A stretch of 64,000 bases of DNA from Polytrichum commune (Eukaryota > Streptophyta > Polytrichopsida > Polytrichales > Polytrichaceae): contig OX485807.1 of assembly GCA_950295325.1 (NCBI GenBank), positions 47,108,796 through 47,172,795 of the forward strand, written 5' to 3'. A program made the position numbers and the translations under genes. Below are positions 24,073 to 34,756 of the stretch, one piece after another. The notes beneath the pieces were generated by a model that had not been told where the DNA came from, did not search any database, and worked only from the letters and a program-made list of their open reading frames with translations. Position 1 is the stretch's first letter. Every line of letters starts with the position of its first letter.

Positions 24073-24890
24073 GTGGAGCCGTAACTGGTTTTTATTTTAT
24101 AATTATACATAACTCCCATAAAATGAATTCCTCATCTTATTGTAGGATGAAGTCTTTTTACAAAAATCATCAAATTATAATTTGATTAATGACCAAGAAC
24201 ATTGATCTAAATGTACCCATATCTATAAAAAAAAAATTTATAGCCAATACAATTATAATATGGTCGTATTTTCATTGAAATCTATGCGTTTGCAATAATT
24301 TGTTCATGTGCACTTTTACATATTGAATTGCACTTTCAACGAAACCGGTGTTTTGTACAAACTATCGCATGGACCATAAAAAGTTTACCATTGCACCTTT
24401 ATGGGTTAAGTGGTCTAGTAACTAGTTCATCCCAATTCATCCCAATTCAAATACACTAGAATAATTTGGGGTCAATAACCCGGCTTTAGGGGTTCATTGG
24501 CTAAGCATAGTAACCCACATGCTCTAAAATAATAATCGGTGTTTTCACCCTCCCCTTGGTGGGTATCACAAAAAAAATTCTCTTTTATCCTATGTGACCA
24601 TGTTTGTGGAGAAGAATATTGTGCAAGTGCATGAAATTTTGGTGACAAGACCTAGGACACAACATAATGTATAGGAACATGCGCTATAAAGGCACAATTC
24701 ACTTTGTGAGCTCCAAAGTCATCGAAACAATAAAAAGAGAAATTTCGACTTTGAGATTGAACATACTTCCTGTAGGGTGGACTCTTCATACCATGTACGA
24801 ACTAACATGAGTGTAAAAAGGGGTATTATTTGATGCATTAATATACATTTTTTATATAAGAGAGAGGCAATGTTTTTTCTCTATGATCCA

Positions 24891-25036
24891 ATTTAGTCAA
24901 CTATGCAAGGTTCAACTCTTCTAATCCCAAGCTATCACTGGCTGAAACAAAATCATTTCTTAAGAAGCCGCCCTGTACAACCCAACAACTGTCTATTAGT
25001 AGAGAGTAAACTGTAAACATATCTTTACCAAGAAAT
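24891..25036 (-). pseudogene. Captured fragment of the RPS1 last exon, copy A
   Basis: This 146-bp piece matches the end of intron 7 and exon 8 of the RPS1 gene at 51,080-51,243, including the acceptor and the coding stretch [20 protein letters not shown], with a 16-bp internal deletion near its 3' end. It then joins unrelated sequence with an open frame that I do not recognise. The same chimera is in copy B, so the capture predates the segmental duplication. Confidence 0.8.
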
Positions 25037-25196
25037 ACAGGCCCAAGACCCACTTTATTCCGCCACCGATTTGAGCAATTTTTTACACCAACACGAGCAC
25101 CCTTGCGACCATCTTCACCACCTTGCACTAGGCCCGAAACCAATACACCTCATTAAACCACGTGTGGAATCGAGGCTTCCGGGTTGTGCTCGGCAC

Positions 25197-25423
25197 CAAT
25201 GATCGGGGAGAACTGGCAATTAGTTACAGATGAACCGGTTGAGTTTGAGAAATGACCAGTTGAAGTTGGAGACTGCAAGAGAATCACCGATCATTTTGGA
25301 GCAATTTATGGAATATACCTCAAATTAATATAGAAACACTGAAGGATGTCAACACATCACCGGTTGGAGTTGCAAACACTAGGATCTCAACCGATTATGC
25401 CCCAAAAATCTCCCGGATCACTG
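25197..25423. mobile_element. hAT-type MITE (227 bp), copy A, intact target duplication
   Basis: The element has inverted ends (CAATGATCGGGGAGA and TCTCCCGGATCACTG) and a perfect 8-bp target duplication CTCGGCAC (25189-25196, 25424-25431). The interior holds several CCGGTT-type motifs and no coding. It belongs to the same family as the insertion at 48,804-49,029. Confidence 0.9.
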
Positions 25424-26786
25424 CTCGGCACTCTTAGCTCGGGCGGCTGTGAGCCCAATTATGTGCCCACATTTGAATTTAACCTTAGGAATGTCAAAAT
25501 CTTAGAGTTTGCATATGTTTTGAGTTAGTGGAAAAGTCAAAAGGATTAAAATCTTAAAGTTTAGATGGAGTAGCGTTAAGGTTGCAAAAACTAGGAAGTA
25601 TTAATAGAAAAAACTAAAAAAGAATTAGAGGAAGTAATCTAGGGCCAAGCCACAACTTAGGGGCCAAGGAGGCTAGGGAGGAAGTGTCTCTTTGATTAAA
25701 GGGGACCTATGGTGATAAGGTGAGGCTGCTGGATTTCTGGGACTCTCGGGAGGGGTCCCTGGTAGGCTCGAGAGGGGCTCCCTAAATACCCCCGACGAGC
25801 GTTGCAGCTGTCAGGCTCGGAGGCCAGGTTCGGTGGGGTTCATTTTTCTGGCCCTCCCCGTTTTGGCCCCTTGGGGATTTTTTTTGGTTTTTTTGTTGCT
25901 AAATTTGGGTCCTGCGGCCCCAAATTACTCTAGGAAGCCCCCTATGAGATTAAGTAAGGCCCCACCCAATTAAAAAAATAGGGGGCAAGTTTTACCCCAA
26001 CCCTGCCACCCCCTCCCGAACCTAGCCTCCCAGCCACGCTCGATGGGGGTTTTTAGGCAGATCCGGCTCGAGAGGGGTCCTCATTCAAGGGGAGAAAAAA
26101 AAAAAAAAGGGAGGCGACCGGGGAGGCGGACCTACTAGATTAGACAGGATGATGTTGAGAGGCGGAGGAAGGAGTCGCGCTCATGAGAAGTGTGGGCCAA
26201 AGGCTAAAGATTGACACGCGCTGCCCACGCTCTGGATGATGCTGCAGGATCATGGAACAGAGGCCAGAGGAGGAAGGAATGGAGAGGAGAACTTCAGCTT
26301 ACCGTGCTCTTGTCCGTACTCCTGCTCTCGGACACTGTCATCAAGGGGAAAAGCAAGGTATCCCGAGGCCAACGTGGATCGGCATTTTCGGAGGCGACAG
26401 ACTTCACAACGATGATAATGAACCGGAGCCACCAATCTGGTAAAAAGGATATACGAGCCTCACCAAGGGAGAGCAGCAGCAATGGAGCAGTGACGGTGAT
26501 ATTTTGAGGGCTCATCTGGCAACCAGATGAAGTAAGGATTGGCCAGACAAGCTGCTGGAGAGCGTGAGGAGGCGGAATGATGGATTGGGTGGATGAGGCA
26601 TTGCAGGGGGTTCATCAAGCACCGAAGGAGGAAGCTGCACTCGAATTGATACAAGAGGTGGGCGGACCAGGAGCTGTGTGGATGCAGGTGTGTGAGTAGG
26701 CGAGCGAGTAAGGTTGATGGTTCGCCAAGAATTTTTCGGTGAGGAAGGAGACGAAGCTAGGAGGAGAATCAGAATGCAGCTGTAAC

Positions 26787-26978
26787 TATTGGAAGGTAGT
26801 GTTAGGTTGCATCGGTGACATTGTCCCATATGGGTTGTCACGGCTGGTCCTAACCTACACATATAAATAAAGGCATAAGGGGAGGAGCTAATTACTCTCT
26901 CCATTGTATGCAATCCTTGTGTGTTGTGTTCTACCTTTCTACGCTGATGTCTTTGCTTTCTCCTCTCATTTCCCAATA
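26787..26978 (+). repeat. Copia 5' LTR with promoter
   Basis: The LTR carries a TATA box (TATAAATA, 26862-26869), so transcription probably starts about 30 bp downstream. In the U3 part a nested palindrome, CCCATATGGG (26825-26834), sits inside GTGACA/TGTCAC arms (26815-26841). The termini are TATTGG/CCAATA instead of the usual TG/CA. Confidence 0.9.
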
Positions 26979-26992
26979 GGTTATGGGCCCAC
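26979..26992 (+). other. Primer binding site complementary to the tRNA-iMet anticodon arm
   Basis: GGTTATGGGCCCAC begins directly after the LTR. It is the exact complement of 14 nt around the CAU anticodon of plant initiator tRNA-Met (GTGGGCCCATAACC), and not of the tRNA 3' end (TGGTATCAGAGC type). Use of an initiator-tRNA half molecule is known from Drosophila copia and yeast Ty5. Confidence 0.85.
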
Positions 26993-27233
26993 TTTGCTTT
27001 AGAGCTTAGAGATTAGCTTAGGAGGAGGTAGGAGAGAGTCGGATCTGATCGGAGGCGATTTGAAGGTGTTTCAAGCTTTTGGTGGAGTTTTGGAGTTTTT
27101 GGAGCATTTTTGGAGCGCCTTGGAGCATTCTTGGACACTTGGACCAGCGTGGAGGATACCTTAGGTTGAGGTTCATTGTATCTTGAGTGTTTATGTGAGA
27201 TCGATTCGCATTTTGAGGGTTTGAGGTGATTAG

Positions 27234-29627
27234 AGTTCCAAAAGGCTTTGTTGTGGCTTTTTGATGGTTATGTAGTTATTAAGCTTAGTTTTGGAGTGGA
27301 AAGGTGCTGACTTGAGAGATCCATCCATTCTATGCTTACTTTGAGGTGTTTTGAGTTCCAAAAGGCTTAGTTGTGGCTTTTTGATGGTTATGTAGTTATT
27401 AAGCTTAGTTTTGGAGTGGAAAGGTGCTGACTTGAGAGATCCATCCATTCTATGCTTACTTTGAGGTGTTTTGAGTTCCAAAAGGCTTAGGTGTGGCTTT
27501 TTGATGGTTATATAGTTATTAAGCTTAGTTTTGGAGTGGAAAGGTGCTGACTTGAGAGATCCATCCATTCTATGCTTACTTTGAGGTGTTTTGAGTTCCA
27601 AAAGGCTTAGTTGTGGTTTTTTGATGGTTATGTAATTATTAAGCTTAGTTTTGGAGTGGAAAGGTGCTGACTTGATAGATCCATCCATTCTATGCTTACT
27701 TTGAGGTGTTTTGAGTTCCAAAAGGCTTAGGTGTGGCTTTTTGATGGTTATATAGTTATTAAGCTTAGTTTTGGAGTGGAAAGGTGCTGACTTGAGAGAT
27801 CCATCCATTCTATGCTTACTTTGAGGTGTTTTGAGTTCCAAAAGGCTTAGATGTGGCTTTTTTGATGGTTATGTAGTTATTAAGCTTAGTTTTGGAGTGG
27901 AAAGGTGCTGACTTGAGAGATCCATCCATTCTATGCTTACTTTGAGGTGTTTTGAGTTCCAAAAGGCTTAGTTGTGGCTTTTTGATGGTTATGTAGTTAT
28001 TAAGCTTAGTTTTGGAGTGGAAAGGTGCTGACTTGAGAGATCCATCCATTCTATGCTTACTTTGAGGTGTTTTGAATTCCAAAAGGCTTAGTTGTGGGTT
28101 TTTTGATGGTTATATAGTTATTTGGCTTAGTTTTGGAGTGGAAAGGTGCTGACTTGAGAGATCCATCCATTCTATGCTTACTTTGAGGTGTTTTGAGTTC
28201 CAAAAGGCTTAGTTGTGGCTTTTTGATGGTTATATAGTTATTAAGCTTAGTTTTGGAGTGGAAAGGTGCTGACTTGAGAGATCCATCCATTCTATGCTTA
28301 CTTTGAGGTGTTTTGAGTTCCAAAAGGCTTAGTTGTGGCTTTTTGATGGTTATATAGTTATTAAGCTTAGTTTTGGAGTGGAAAGGTGCTGACTTGAGAG
28401 ATCCATCCATTCTATGCTTACTTTGAGGTGTTTTGAGTTCCAAAAGGCTTAGTTGTGGCTTTTTGATGGTTATGTAGTTATTAAGCTTAGTTTTGGAGTG
28501 GAAAGGTGCTGACTTGAGAGATCCATCCATTCTATGCTTACTTTGAGGTGTTTTGAGTTCCAAAAGGCTTAGGTGTGGCTTTTTGATGGTTATATAGTTA
28601 TTAAGCTTAGTTTTGGAGTGGAAAGGTGCTGACTTGAGAGATCCATCCATTCTATGCTTACTTTGAGGTGTTTTGAGTTCCAAAAGGCTTAGTTGTGGTT
28701 TTTTGATGGTTATGTAATTATTAAGCTTAGTTTTGGAGTGGAAAGGTGCTGACTTGATAGATCCATCCATTCTATGCTTACTTTGAGGTGTTTTGAGTTC
28801 CAAAAGGCTTAGGTGTGGCTTTTTGATGGTTATATAGTTATTAAGCTTAGTTTTGGAGTGGAAAGGTGCTGACTTGAGAGATCCATCCATTCTATGCTTA
28901 CTTTGAGGTGTTTTGAGTTCCAAAAGGCTTAGATGTGGCTTTTTTGATGGTTATGTAGTTATTAAGCTTAGTTTTGGAGTGGAAAGGTGCTGACTTGAGA
29001 GATCCATCCATTCTATGCTTACTTTGAGGTGTTTTGAGTTCCAAAAGGCTTAGTTGTGGCTTTTTGATGGTTATGTAGTTATTAAGCTTAGTTTTGGAGT
29101 GGAAAGGTGCTGACTTGAGAGATCCATCCATTCTATGCTTACTTTGAGGTGTTTTGAATTCCAAAAGGCTTAGTTGTGGGTTTTTTGATGGTTATATAGT
29201 TATTTGGCTTAGTTTTGGAGTGGAAAGGTGCTGACTTGAGAGATCCATCCATTCTATGCTTACTTTGAGGTGTTTTGAGTTCCAAAAGGCTTAGTTGTGG
29301 CTTTTTGATGGTTATATAGTTATTAAGCTTAGTTTTGGAGTGGAAAGGTGCTGACTTGAGAGATCCATCCATTCTATGCTTACTTTGAGGTGTTTTGAGT
29401 TCCAAAAGGCTTAGTTGTGGCTTTTTGATGGTTATATAGTTATTAAGCTTAGTTTTGGAGTGGAAAGGTGCTGACTTGAGAGATCCATCCATTCTATGCT
29501 TACTTTGAGGTGTTTTGAGTTCCAAAAGGCTTAGTTGTGGCTTTTTGATGGTTATATAGTTATTTGGCTTAGCTTTGGAGTGGAAAGGTGCTGAGTTGAG
29601 TGTGTGAGAACCTTGAATTAATTCCAA
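27234..29627 (+). repeat. 120-bp tandem array in the copia leader (20 units, nine-unit higher-order repeat)
   Basis: Units of 120-121 bp start with GAGTTCCAAAAGGCTTAG at 27234, 27354, 27474 and so on to 29518. Diagnostic variants (GATAGATCC in unit 4, TATTTGGC in unit 8, AGATGTGG in unit 6) recur nine units later, so units 2-10 (27,354-28,435) and 11-19 (28,436-29,517) form a 1,082-bp block present twice. Long minus-strand frames exist only because the unit length is a multiple of three. Confidence 0.95.
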
Positions 29628-29714
29628 AGTTTAAAATCATTTTCTAAATTTCCTTGAGGGTTTCTAAGCCCTTGTACTACATTGAGTGAGTGGGAGCTTG
29701 CATTCGGTTTGAAA

Positions 29715-32700
29715 ATGGCTTCTAGGGAAAACGATGGACTTATATCGGTTGACAAGTTCGGTGGCGAGAACTTCAACCTCTATAAGTTCAAATTGGAGAT
29801 GGCCATGTCCACCAAAGATCTTTGGGAGATCGTGGATGGTTCGGAGTTGCCACCGCCTTCTACGGCGAGCGACGAAGTCAAGAAGGCGTACGAGCGACGA
29901 TGCAAGAAAGCCTTCGCCATCATTGCCATGAGTTTGGTGGACAAGGAGTTGGCGCACATCAAAGGATGCAAGGGACCCGCGGAAGCGTGGAAGACCTTGT
30001 GCAACATCCACGAAACCAAAAGCTTGTCCAACATCTTGTTCATAAGGCGCAAGTTCTTCACCATCAAGATGGACGAGGGCGACGACATCCTCACGCACAT
30101 CAACAAGGTAAAATCTCTTGCGGACCAACTCACGTGCTTGGAGGTGCCTATGAAGGACAAGGACGTGGTCATGACCTTGCTCGATAGCCTACCGCCCTCG
30201 TTCGAGCATTTGATCACCGCATTGGAGACGCGCCCCATTTCGGAGCTCAAGTTGGACTTCATCACCGCACGTTTCATGCACGAGGTGTCCAAGAGGAAGG
30301 AGAAGGAGCCTCAAGGCGACGATGCGGCCATGTTGTCCCGCCAACATCGAGCGTTCGACAACAACGAGAGGCGCGGCGACGGCCCGAGGTGCTACAATTG
30401 TGGTAAGTTGGGCCACATTGCTCGTAATTGTCGAATGAAACACAAGGCGAACGCAAACATGGCAAGGTCGAGTGATGATTTTGCATTTGTAGCGAGAGAT
30501 GGGACGTCTAAAACGTCCGCCACTAGATGGATCGTGGATTCGGGGGCCTCGCAACACATGACACCACATAAGCATTTTTTTGACACTTACGAACCCGTCA
30601 CGGGTCGCAAAGTGTTTATGGGTGATAACGGCATGGTAGATGCCGTAGGCAAAGGCTCCATACTAGTGGAAACCCGCGTGAAAGGCCGTGTGCGGAGCAT
30701 TAGAATGCACGACGTGCTTCATGTGCCGAAAATGCATTCCAACTTGCTTTCGGTGAGCAAGCTCATTTCGAGGGGTTTGAAAGTGCATTTCAACTCGTTG
30801 GGATGCGTGGTGAGGGCGAGCAACGGCGAGATGTTGGCCGTGGCGTCGTTGGAGTCCAATTTGTACCAATTGGACACCAACGTGTTGAATGGGGCCGAAA
30901 CGGGCTCTTTGGCGCATTCCGAGGCCAACTCGCATCCTTTGGAGCTTTGGCACAAGAGGTTGGGGCATCTCAACGCCAATAGCGTGAAAATGCTCCAAAG
31001 CATGGTGAGCGGGATGGACGTGGGAGCGGCGCAAGGTGACGTGCATTCCTTCGCATGCGAAGGATGTGTGGAGGGCAAACAAGCGAGGCGACCATTCCCC
31101 ACGGACGGAGGCACCCGCGCCACCAAGATCTTGGAGCTCGTGCATTCCGACGTGTGCGGGCCGATGAAAACGGCGTCCATTGGAGGCGCAAGGTATTTTC
31201 TCACCTTCATTGACGATTTCTCACGCAAGATTTGGGTGTACGTGCTCAAGTCCAAGAAGGAGGTGTTGGCAAGGTTCAAAGAATGGAAAACCTTGGTGGA
31301 GAGGCAATCGGAGCACGTAGTGAAGGTTCTTAGGTCGGATAACGGGGGGGAATACATTTCAAAGGCATTTGATGATTTCTTGAGCAAACATGGCATTGCA
31401 CGGCAAACCTCCTCACCTTACACGCCGCAACAAAACGGCGTGGCGGAGCGAGCCAACCGGACCATCGTGGAGATGGCACGGTCCATGATTCATGCCCAAC
31501 GCCTCGGCCACGAATTTTGGGCGGAGGCGGTGTGCAATGCGGCGTACGTACGCAACCGGTGTCCGACCAAGGCGGTTGAAGGAATGACACCCGAGGAGGC
31601 GTGGAGCGGGAGGATGCCGCACGTGTCGCACATGCGGGTGTTCGGATGTGTGGCTTACGCGAAGGTGCCGGATCAAAGGCGAACGAAGTTGGATGCGAAG
31701 GGCGTCAAGTGTTTGTTCCTCGGATATTGCGAAGGCACCAAGGCGTATCGGCTCATGTGCTTGGAGACGAAGAAAATCATCAAGAGTCCGGACGTGGTGT
31801 TTTTCGAGGACAAAACGCATTTGGAGGATTGTCCAAGTGGGAGAGTTGATGAAGTACCGACGGTGAAGGTGGACATATCTCCCAAATCCGAAGCGGAGGA
31901 GTTGGAGGCGAGCGGCGACGTTTCGGAGCCGGACGAGGAGGAGCCGAACATTGAGGACGAGTCGGAGGCCGAAGTACCGGCCGCGAAATCCACTCGTAGC
32001 GCGGAGGCATCGAAACTTAACGCCGGTAAGAGAACCGCAACCAAACCACCTCCACCACCGCAAGATGGCAATGAGACCATAGGCAATTCTAGGTATCCGG
32101 ATAGGCCACGCAAACCTCTTGGGGAATGGTGGAAGAACCACATTCCGCAACCCGAAGACGATGAGCACGCAAACATAGCAATGGTTGGGGAACCTAGAAA
32201 CTTGAGAGAAGCATTTGAATCGAGTGATGCGAGCGAGTGGGAGTCGGCTATGCAAGAGGAGTACGAATCTCTCATAGCCAACGCCACGTGGGAGTTGGTT
32301 CCATTGCCGAAGGGCCGCAAGGCCGTGAAATGCAAGTGGGTGTTTCGCACGAAGAAGGATGCCAACGGTACGGTAGTTCGGTTCAAAGCGAGGTTGGTGG
32401 CCAAGGGGTGCTCGCAAGTGGAAGGTGTGGATTTCAGCGAGACTTTCGCACCCGTGGCCAAATTCAACACCATTAGGGTCATCCTCGCAATGGCGGCGGC
32501 CATGGGCTTGGAGATACATCAAATGGACGTCAAGACCGCATTCTTGAACGGCGAATTGCACGTGGTCATCTACATGGAGCAACCGGAGGGGTTTGTCCAA
32601 AAAGGCCGAGAGCACCTCGTATGCAAGTTGGGGAAATCGCTCTACGGATTGAAGCAATCCGGACGAGCGTGGTACGAGTGCATTCACATATTCTTTGTGA

Positions 32701-33779
32701 ACAAAGGCTTTACGAGGAGCCATGCGGACCACTCGTTGTACGTATTACAAACTTGCCACTACATTGTGATCGTAATCATATATGTAGACGACCTCATCAT
32801 CTTGGCAAGCAACGTGGACGTGATCAACGAGTTGAAATCTAGCCTCGAGAAGGAGTTCGAGATGAGCGACCTCGGCGAGTTGCATTTTTTCCTCGGAGTC
32901 CATTTCGAGCGGGATAGGAGGACGCGCACCATCACCATGCATCAACGAAGCTACATCGAAACCATTTTGGAGCGATTCGGCATGAGTGATTGCAAGCCCA
33001 TCTCAACCCCGCTCGACACCAAGACCTCATTGGCGAAGCTTTCGGAGGAGGAATACGAGAAGCATTCACACGAAATGAAGGACATTCCGTACCAAAGGGC
33101 GGTCGGGTCGTTGATGTACGCAATGGTGGCCACGAGACCGGACCTCGCATTCGCGGTAAGCGTGGTAAGTCGGTTTATGTCGCAACCGGGTCCGATGCAT
33201 TGGATGGCCGTGAAACGAATCATGAGATACTTGAAAGGCACCATTGATATGAGGTTGCGCATCGGAGGACAACACATAAACCTTAAAGGTTATTCGGACG
33301 CGGATTGGGCCGGCGATGTGGAAAACCGAAGGTCTACCTCCGGATACGTTTTCTTCGTTGGAGACGGGGCCGTGACGTGGAATAGCAAACGACAACTAAC
33401 GGTGGCTCAATCCACAATGGAGGCGGAGTACATGGCCATGAACCGATGCACGAGGGAGGCCATTTGGCTAAGGCAACTAATGGAGGATGTAGGTTGTGCA
33501 CAAGAGGAGGCGACGACCATGATGTGCGACAACCAAGGTTCTATGGCATTAGCAAAGAACCCAACCAACCATGATAGGTCAAAACATATAGATGTGCAAC
33601 ATCATTTTATTAGAGAGAAAATTGAAAACAATGTTGTAGAGCTAGAATATTGTCCAACGCAATATATGGTAGCGGATATTCTTACAAAGGCTTTAGCGAG
33701 GGATAGGCATGAGATGTTAAGTGAAATAATGGGGTTGGAGTACAATGCCACCTCGCAAAGTGGGAGTATTGGAAGGTAG
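29715..33779 (+). CDS. Copia gag-pol polyprotein, 1,354 aa
   Basis: The start chosen is ATG 29715 (MASRENDGLISVDKFGG), typical for copia gag; an upstream in-frame ATG at 29682 would add 11 residues. Visible in order: gag with zinc knuckle CYNCGKLGHIARNC (226-239); aspartic protease DSGA (D275); pre-integrase HKRLGH (from H413); integrase D479, D542, E578 (DX35E); reverse transcriptase from about W859 with YVDD (1023-1026); RNase H (D1195) and the conserved KHIDVQHHFIREK tail. No stop or frameshift interrupts it, so the element should be autonomous. Gag and pol share one frame, so the gag/pol ratio must be set by processing or splicing. The stop TAG (33777-33779) lies 11 bp inside the 3' LTR. 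The coding region is GC-richer than its surroundings. Confidence 0.97.
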   Translation: MASRENDGLISVDKFGGENFNLYKFKLEMAMSTKDLWEIVDGSELPPPSTASDEVKKAYERRCKKAFAIIAMSLVDKELAHIKGCKGPAEAWKTLCNIHETKSLSNILFIRRKFFTIKMDEGDDILTHINKVKSLADQLTCLEVPMKDKDVVMTLLDSLPPSFEHLITALETRPISELKLDFITARFMHEVSKRKEKEPQGDDAAMLSRQHRAFDNNERRGDGPRCYNCGKLGHIARNCRMKHKANANMARSSDDFAFVARDGTSKTSATRWIVDSGASQHMTPHKHFFDTYEPVTGRKVFMGDNGMVDAVGKGSILVETRVKGRVRSIRMHDVLHVPKMHSNLLSVSKLISRGLKVHFNSLGCVVRASNGEMLAVASLESNLYQLDTNVLNGAETGSLAHSEANSHPLELWHKRLGHLNANSVKMLQSMVSGMDVGAAQGDVHSFACEGCVEGKQARRPFPTDGGTRATKILELVHSDVCGPMKTASIGGARYFLTFIDDFSRKIWVYVLKSKKEVLARFKEWKTLVERQSEHVVKVLRSDNGGEYISKAFDDFLSKHGIARQTSSPYTPQQNGVAERANRTIVEMARSMIHAQRLGHEFWAEAVCNAAYVRNRCPTKAVEGMTPEEAWSGRMPHVSHMRVFGCVAYAKVPDQRRTKLDAKGVKCLFLGYCEGTKAYRLMCLETKKIIKSPDVVFFEDKTHLEDCPSGRVDEVPTVKVDISPKSEAEELEASGDVSEPDEEEPNIEDESEAEVPAAKSTRSAEASKLNAGKRTATKPPPPPQDGNETIGNSRYPDRPRKPLGEWWKNHIPQPEDDEHANIAMVGEPRNLREAFESSDASEWESAMQEEYESLIANATWELVPLPKGRKAVKCKWVFRTKKDANGTVVRFKARLVAKGCSQVEGVDFSETFAPVAKFNTIRVILAMAAAMGLEIHQMDVKTAFLNGELHVVIYMEQPEGFVQKGREHLVCKLGKSLYGLKQSGRAWYECIHIFFVNKGFTRSHADHSLYVLQTCHYIVIVIIYVDDLIILASNVDVINELKSSLEKEFEMSDLGELHFFLGVHFERDRRTRTITMHQRSYIETILERFGMSDCKPISTPLDTKTSLAKLSEEEYEKHSHEMKDIPYQRAVGSLMYAMVATRPDLAFAVSVVSRFMSQPGPMHWMAVKRIMRYLKGTIDMRLRIGGQHINLKGYSDADWAGDVENRRSTSGYVFFVGDGAVTWNSKRQLTVAQSTMEAEYMAMNRCTREAIWLRQLMEDVGCAQEEATTMMCDNQGSMALAKNPTNHDRSKHIDVQHHFIREKIENNVVELEYCPTQYMVADILTKALARDRHEMLSEIMGLEYNATSQSGSIGR
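33757..33766 (+). other. Polypurine tract of the copia element
   Basis: AAAGTGGGAG directly precedes the 3' LTR, matching the AAGTGGGAG consensus seen before many plant copia 3' LTRs. It primes plus-strand DNA synthesis and overlaps the coding region. Confidence 0.85.
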
Positions 33780-33958
33780 TGTTAGGTTGCATCGGTGACA
33801 TTGTCCCATATGGGTTGTCACGGCTGGTCCTAACCTACACATATAAATAAAGGCATAAGGGGAGGAGCTAATTACTCTCTCCATTGTATGCAATCCTTGT
33901 GTGTTGTGTTCTACCTTTCTACGCTGATGTCTTTGCTTTCTCCTCTCATTTCCCAATA
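33767..33958 (+). repeat. Copia 3' LTR
   Basis: This LTR reads identical to the 5' LTR along all 192 bp. The gag-pol stop codon falls inside it. Confidence 0.95.
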
Positions 33959-34756
33959 GTAACAAGGGAGGGGCAACGAAGCGGGCTAATTGGCAATCAG
34001 CCACACACCACATTGGAACCCCACCAACCGCCTCCTGCTACTTGGACAACCTGCATTCGGTTCGCATCTCGAATTTCACTTCAGCCTTCCAATCGGTGCG
34101 GAGGGTTGTGTTGTCGCTCTCTGGAGGTCAGCAGCAGAGTCGCCAATTCCATTCGAGGAAGCGAGGAGCCTTGCCGAAGTCGCAGGCGAGGGAGGAGATG
34201 CAGGTGGGCAGATTTGATTGCCTGCAACGCAAGCTGCTGGGCGGAAGTTGAGCTTGCGGGCAAGTTACATGGTCGGAGTGAATTCAATAGGGCAAGCTGC
34301 ATAGGAGAGGGAGGGGTTGAGCTGGGAGCTCACCTCTACTGCGGTTGACTCACCCACCAAGGGCGAAGCCTGGAGGGAGGTGCCTAGGTCGTGGCATCAA
34401 TTACTAGCTGGTTGCTTAATTAGCAAGACAATCTAGGTAGGTTTTGCCCGAATTCTCCGCTTGCGAAGGAGGGGGAATTTAGGCTAGGATGTGGTGAGAA
34501 TTTGATTGGTTCAACGGTGTCAACAATGTTTGGGTTCCAAGTATTTATGAATGTTTGAGGTCCAAAACATAATAAAGGGGAGGTGTCAAGTACACCAATT
34601 CATTATTGAAGTGGACAGAGGTTACACACTCTTGTAAGCATTTGATAAACCTCTGACAGGGGGATCCTTCACCCAGACCACGACGTAATTAAGGGTGGGG
34701 GTGATCCTGGCTCACAACGGCCATGACCTCCGAGCCAAGAATAGGATGAGTCGAGG

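Larger units (their letters stand above)
26787..33958 (+). mobile_element. Full-length Ty1/copia retrotransposon, apparently intact and young
   Basis: The element is 7,172 bp: LTR 26787-26978, primer site, long leader with a satellite, a single gag-pol frame, polypurine tract and LTR 33767-33958. The LTRs end TATTGG...CCAATA, read identical along all 192 bp, and the flanks are a perfect 5-bp target duplication GTAAC (26782-26786, 33959-33963). Identical LTRs mean very recent insertion. Domain order (gag, protease, integrase, RT, RNase H) is that of copia elements. Confidence 0.97.
25448..34716. mobile_element. Probable old solo LTR (about 2.1 kb) split by the nested copia element
   Basis: This block is missing from duplication copy B at the matching site. 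It begins TGTGAGCC and ends GGCTCACA, that is TG...CA with short inverted ends, and is flanked by GCGGC (25443-25447) and ACGGC (34717-34721), a 5-bp duplication with one mismatch. Without the copia insertion it is about 2,092 bp and shows no retroelement coding, so a solo LTR is likely; another TIR element cannot be excluded. Confidence 0.55.

Noticed and set aside
24901-25143. 80-codon minus-strand frame as a real gene, found in two copies
   Set aside because: Part of it is RPS1 exon 8 plus retained intron sequence; the whole is a chimeric fragment duplicated with the locus.
27230-29627. Long minus-strand open frames (up to 288 codons, KHRMDGSLKSAPFHSK repeats)
   Set aside because: They arise because the satellite unit is 120 bp and lacks stops in that phase; the repeat is the leader of a plus-strand retrotransposon.
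31413-32732. 439-codon minus-strand frame inside the copia pol region
   Set aside because: Antisense shadow of gag-pol, whose plus-strand domains are complete.
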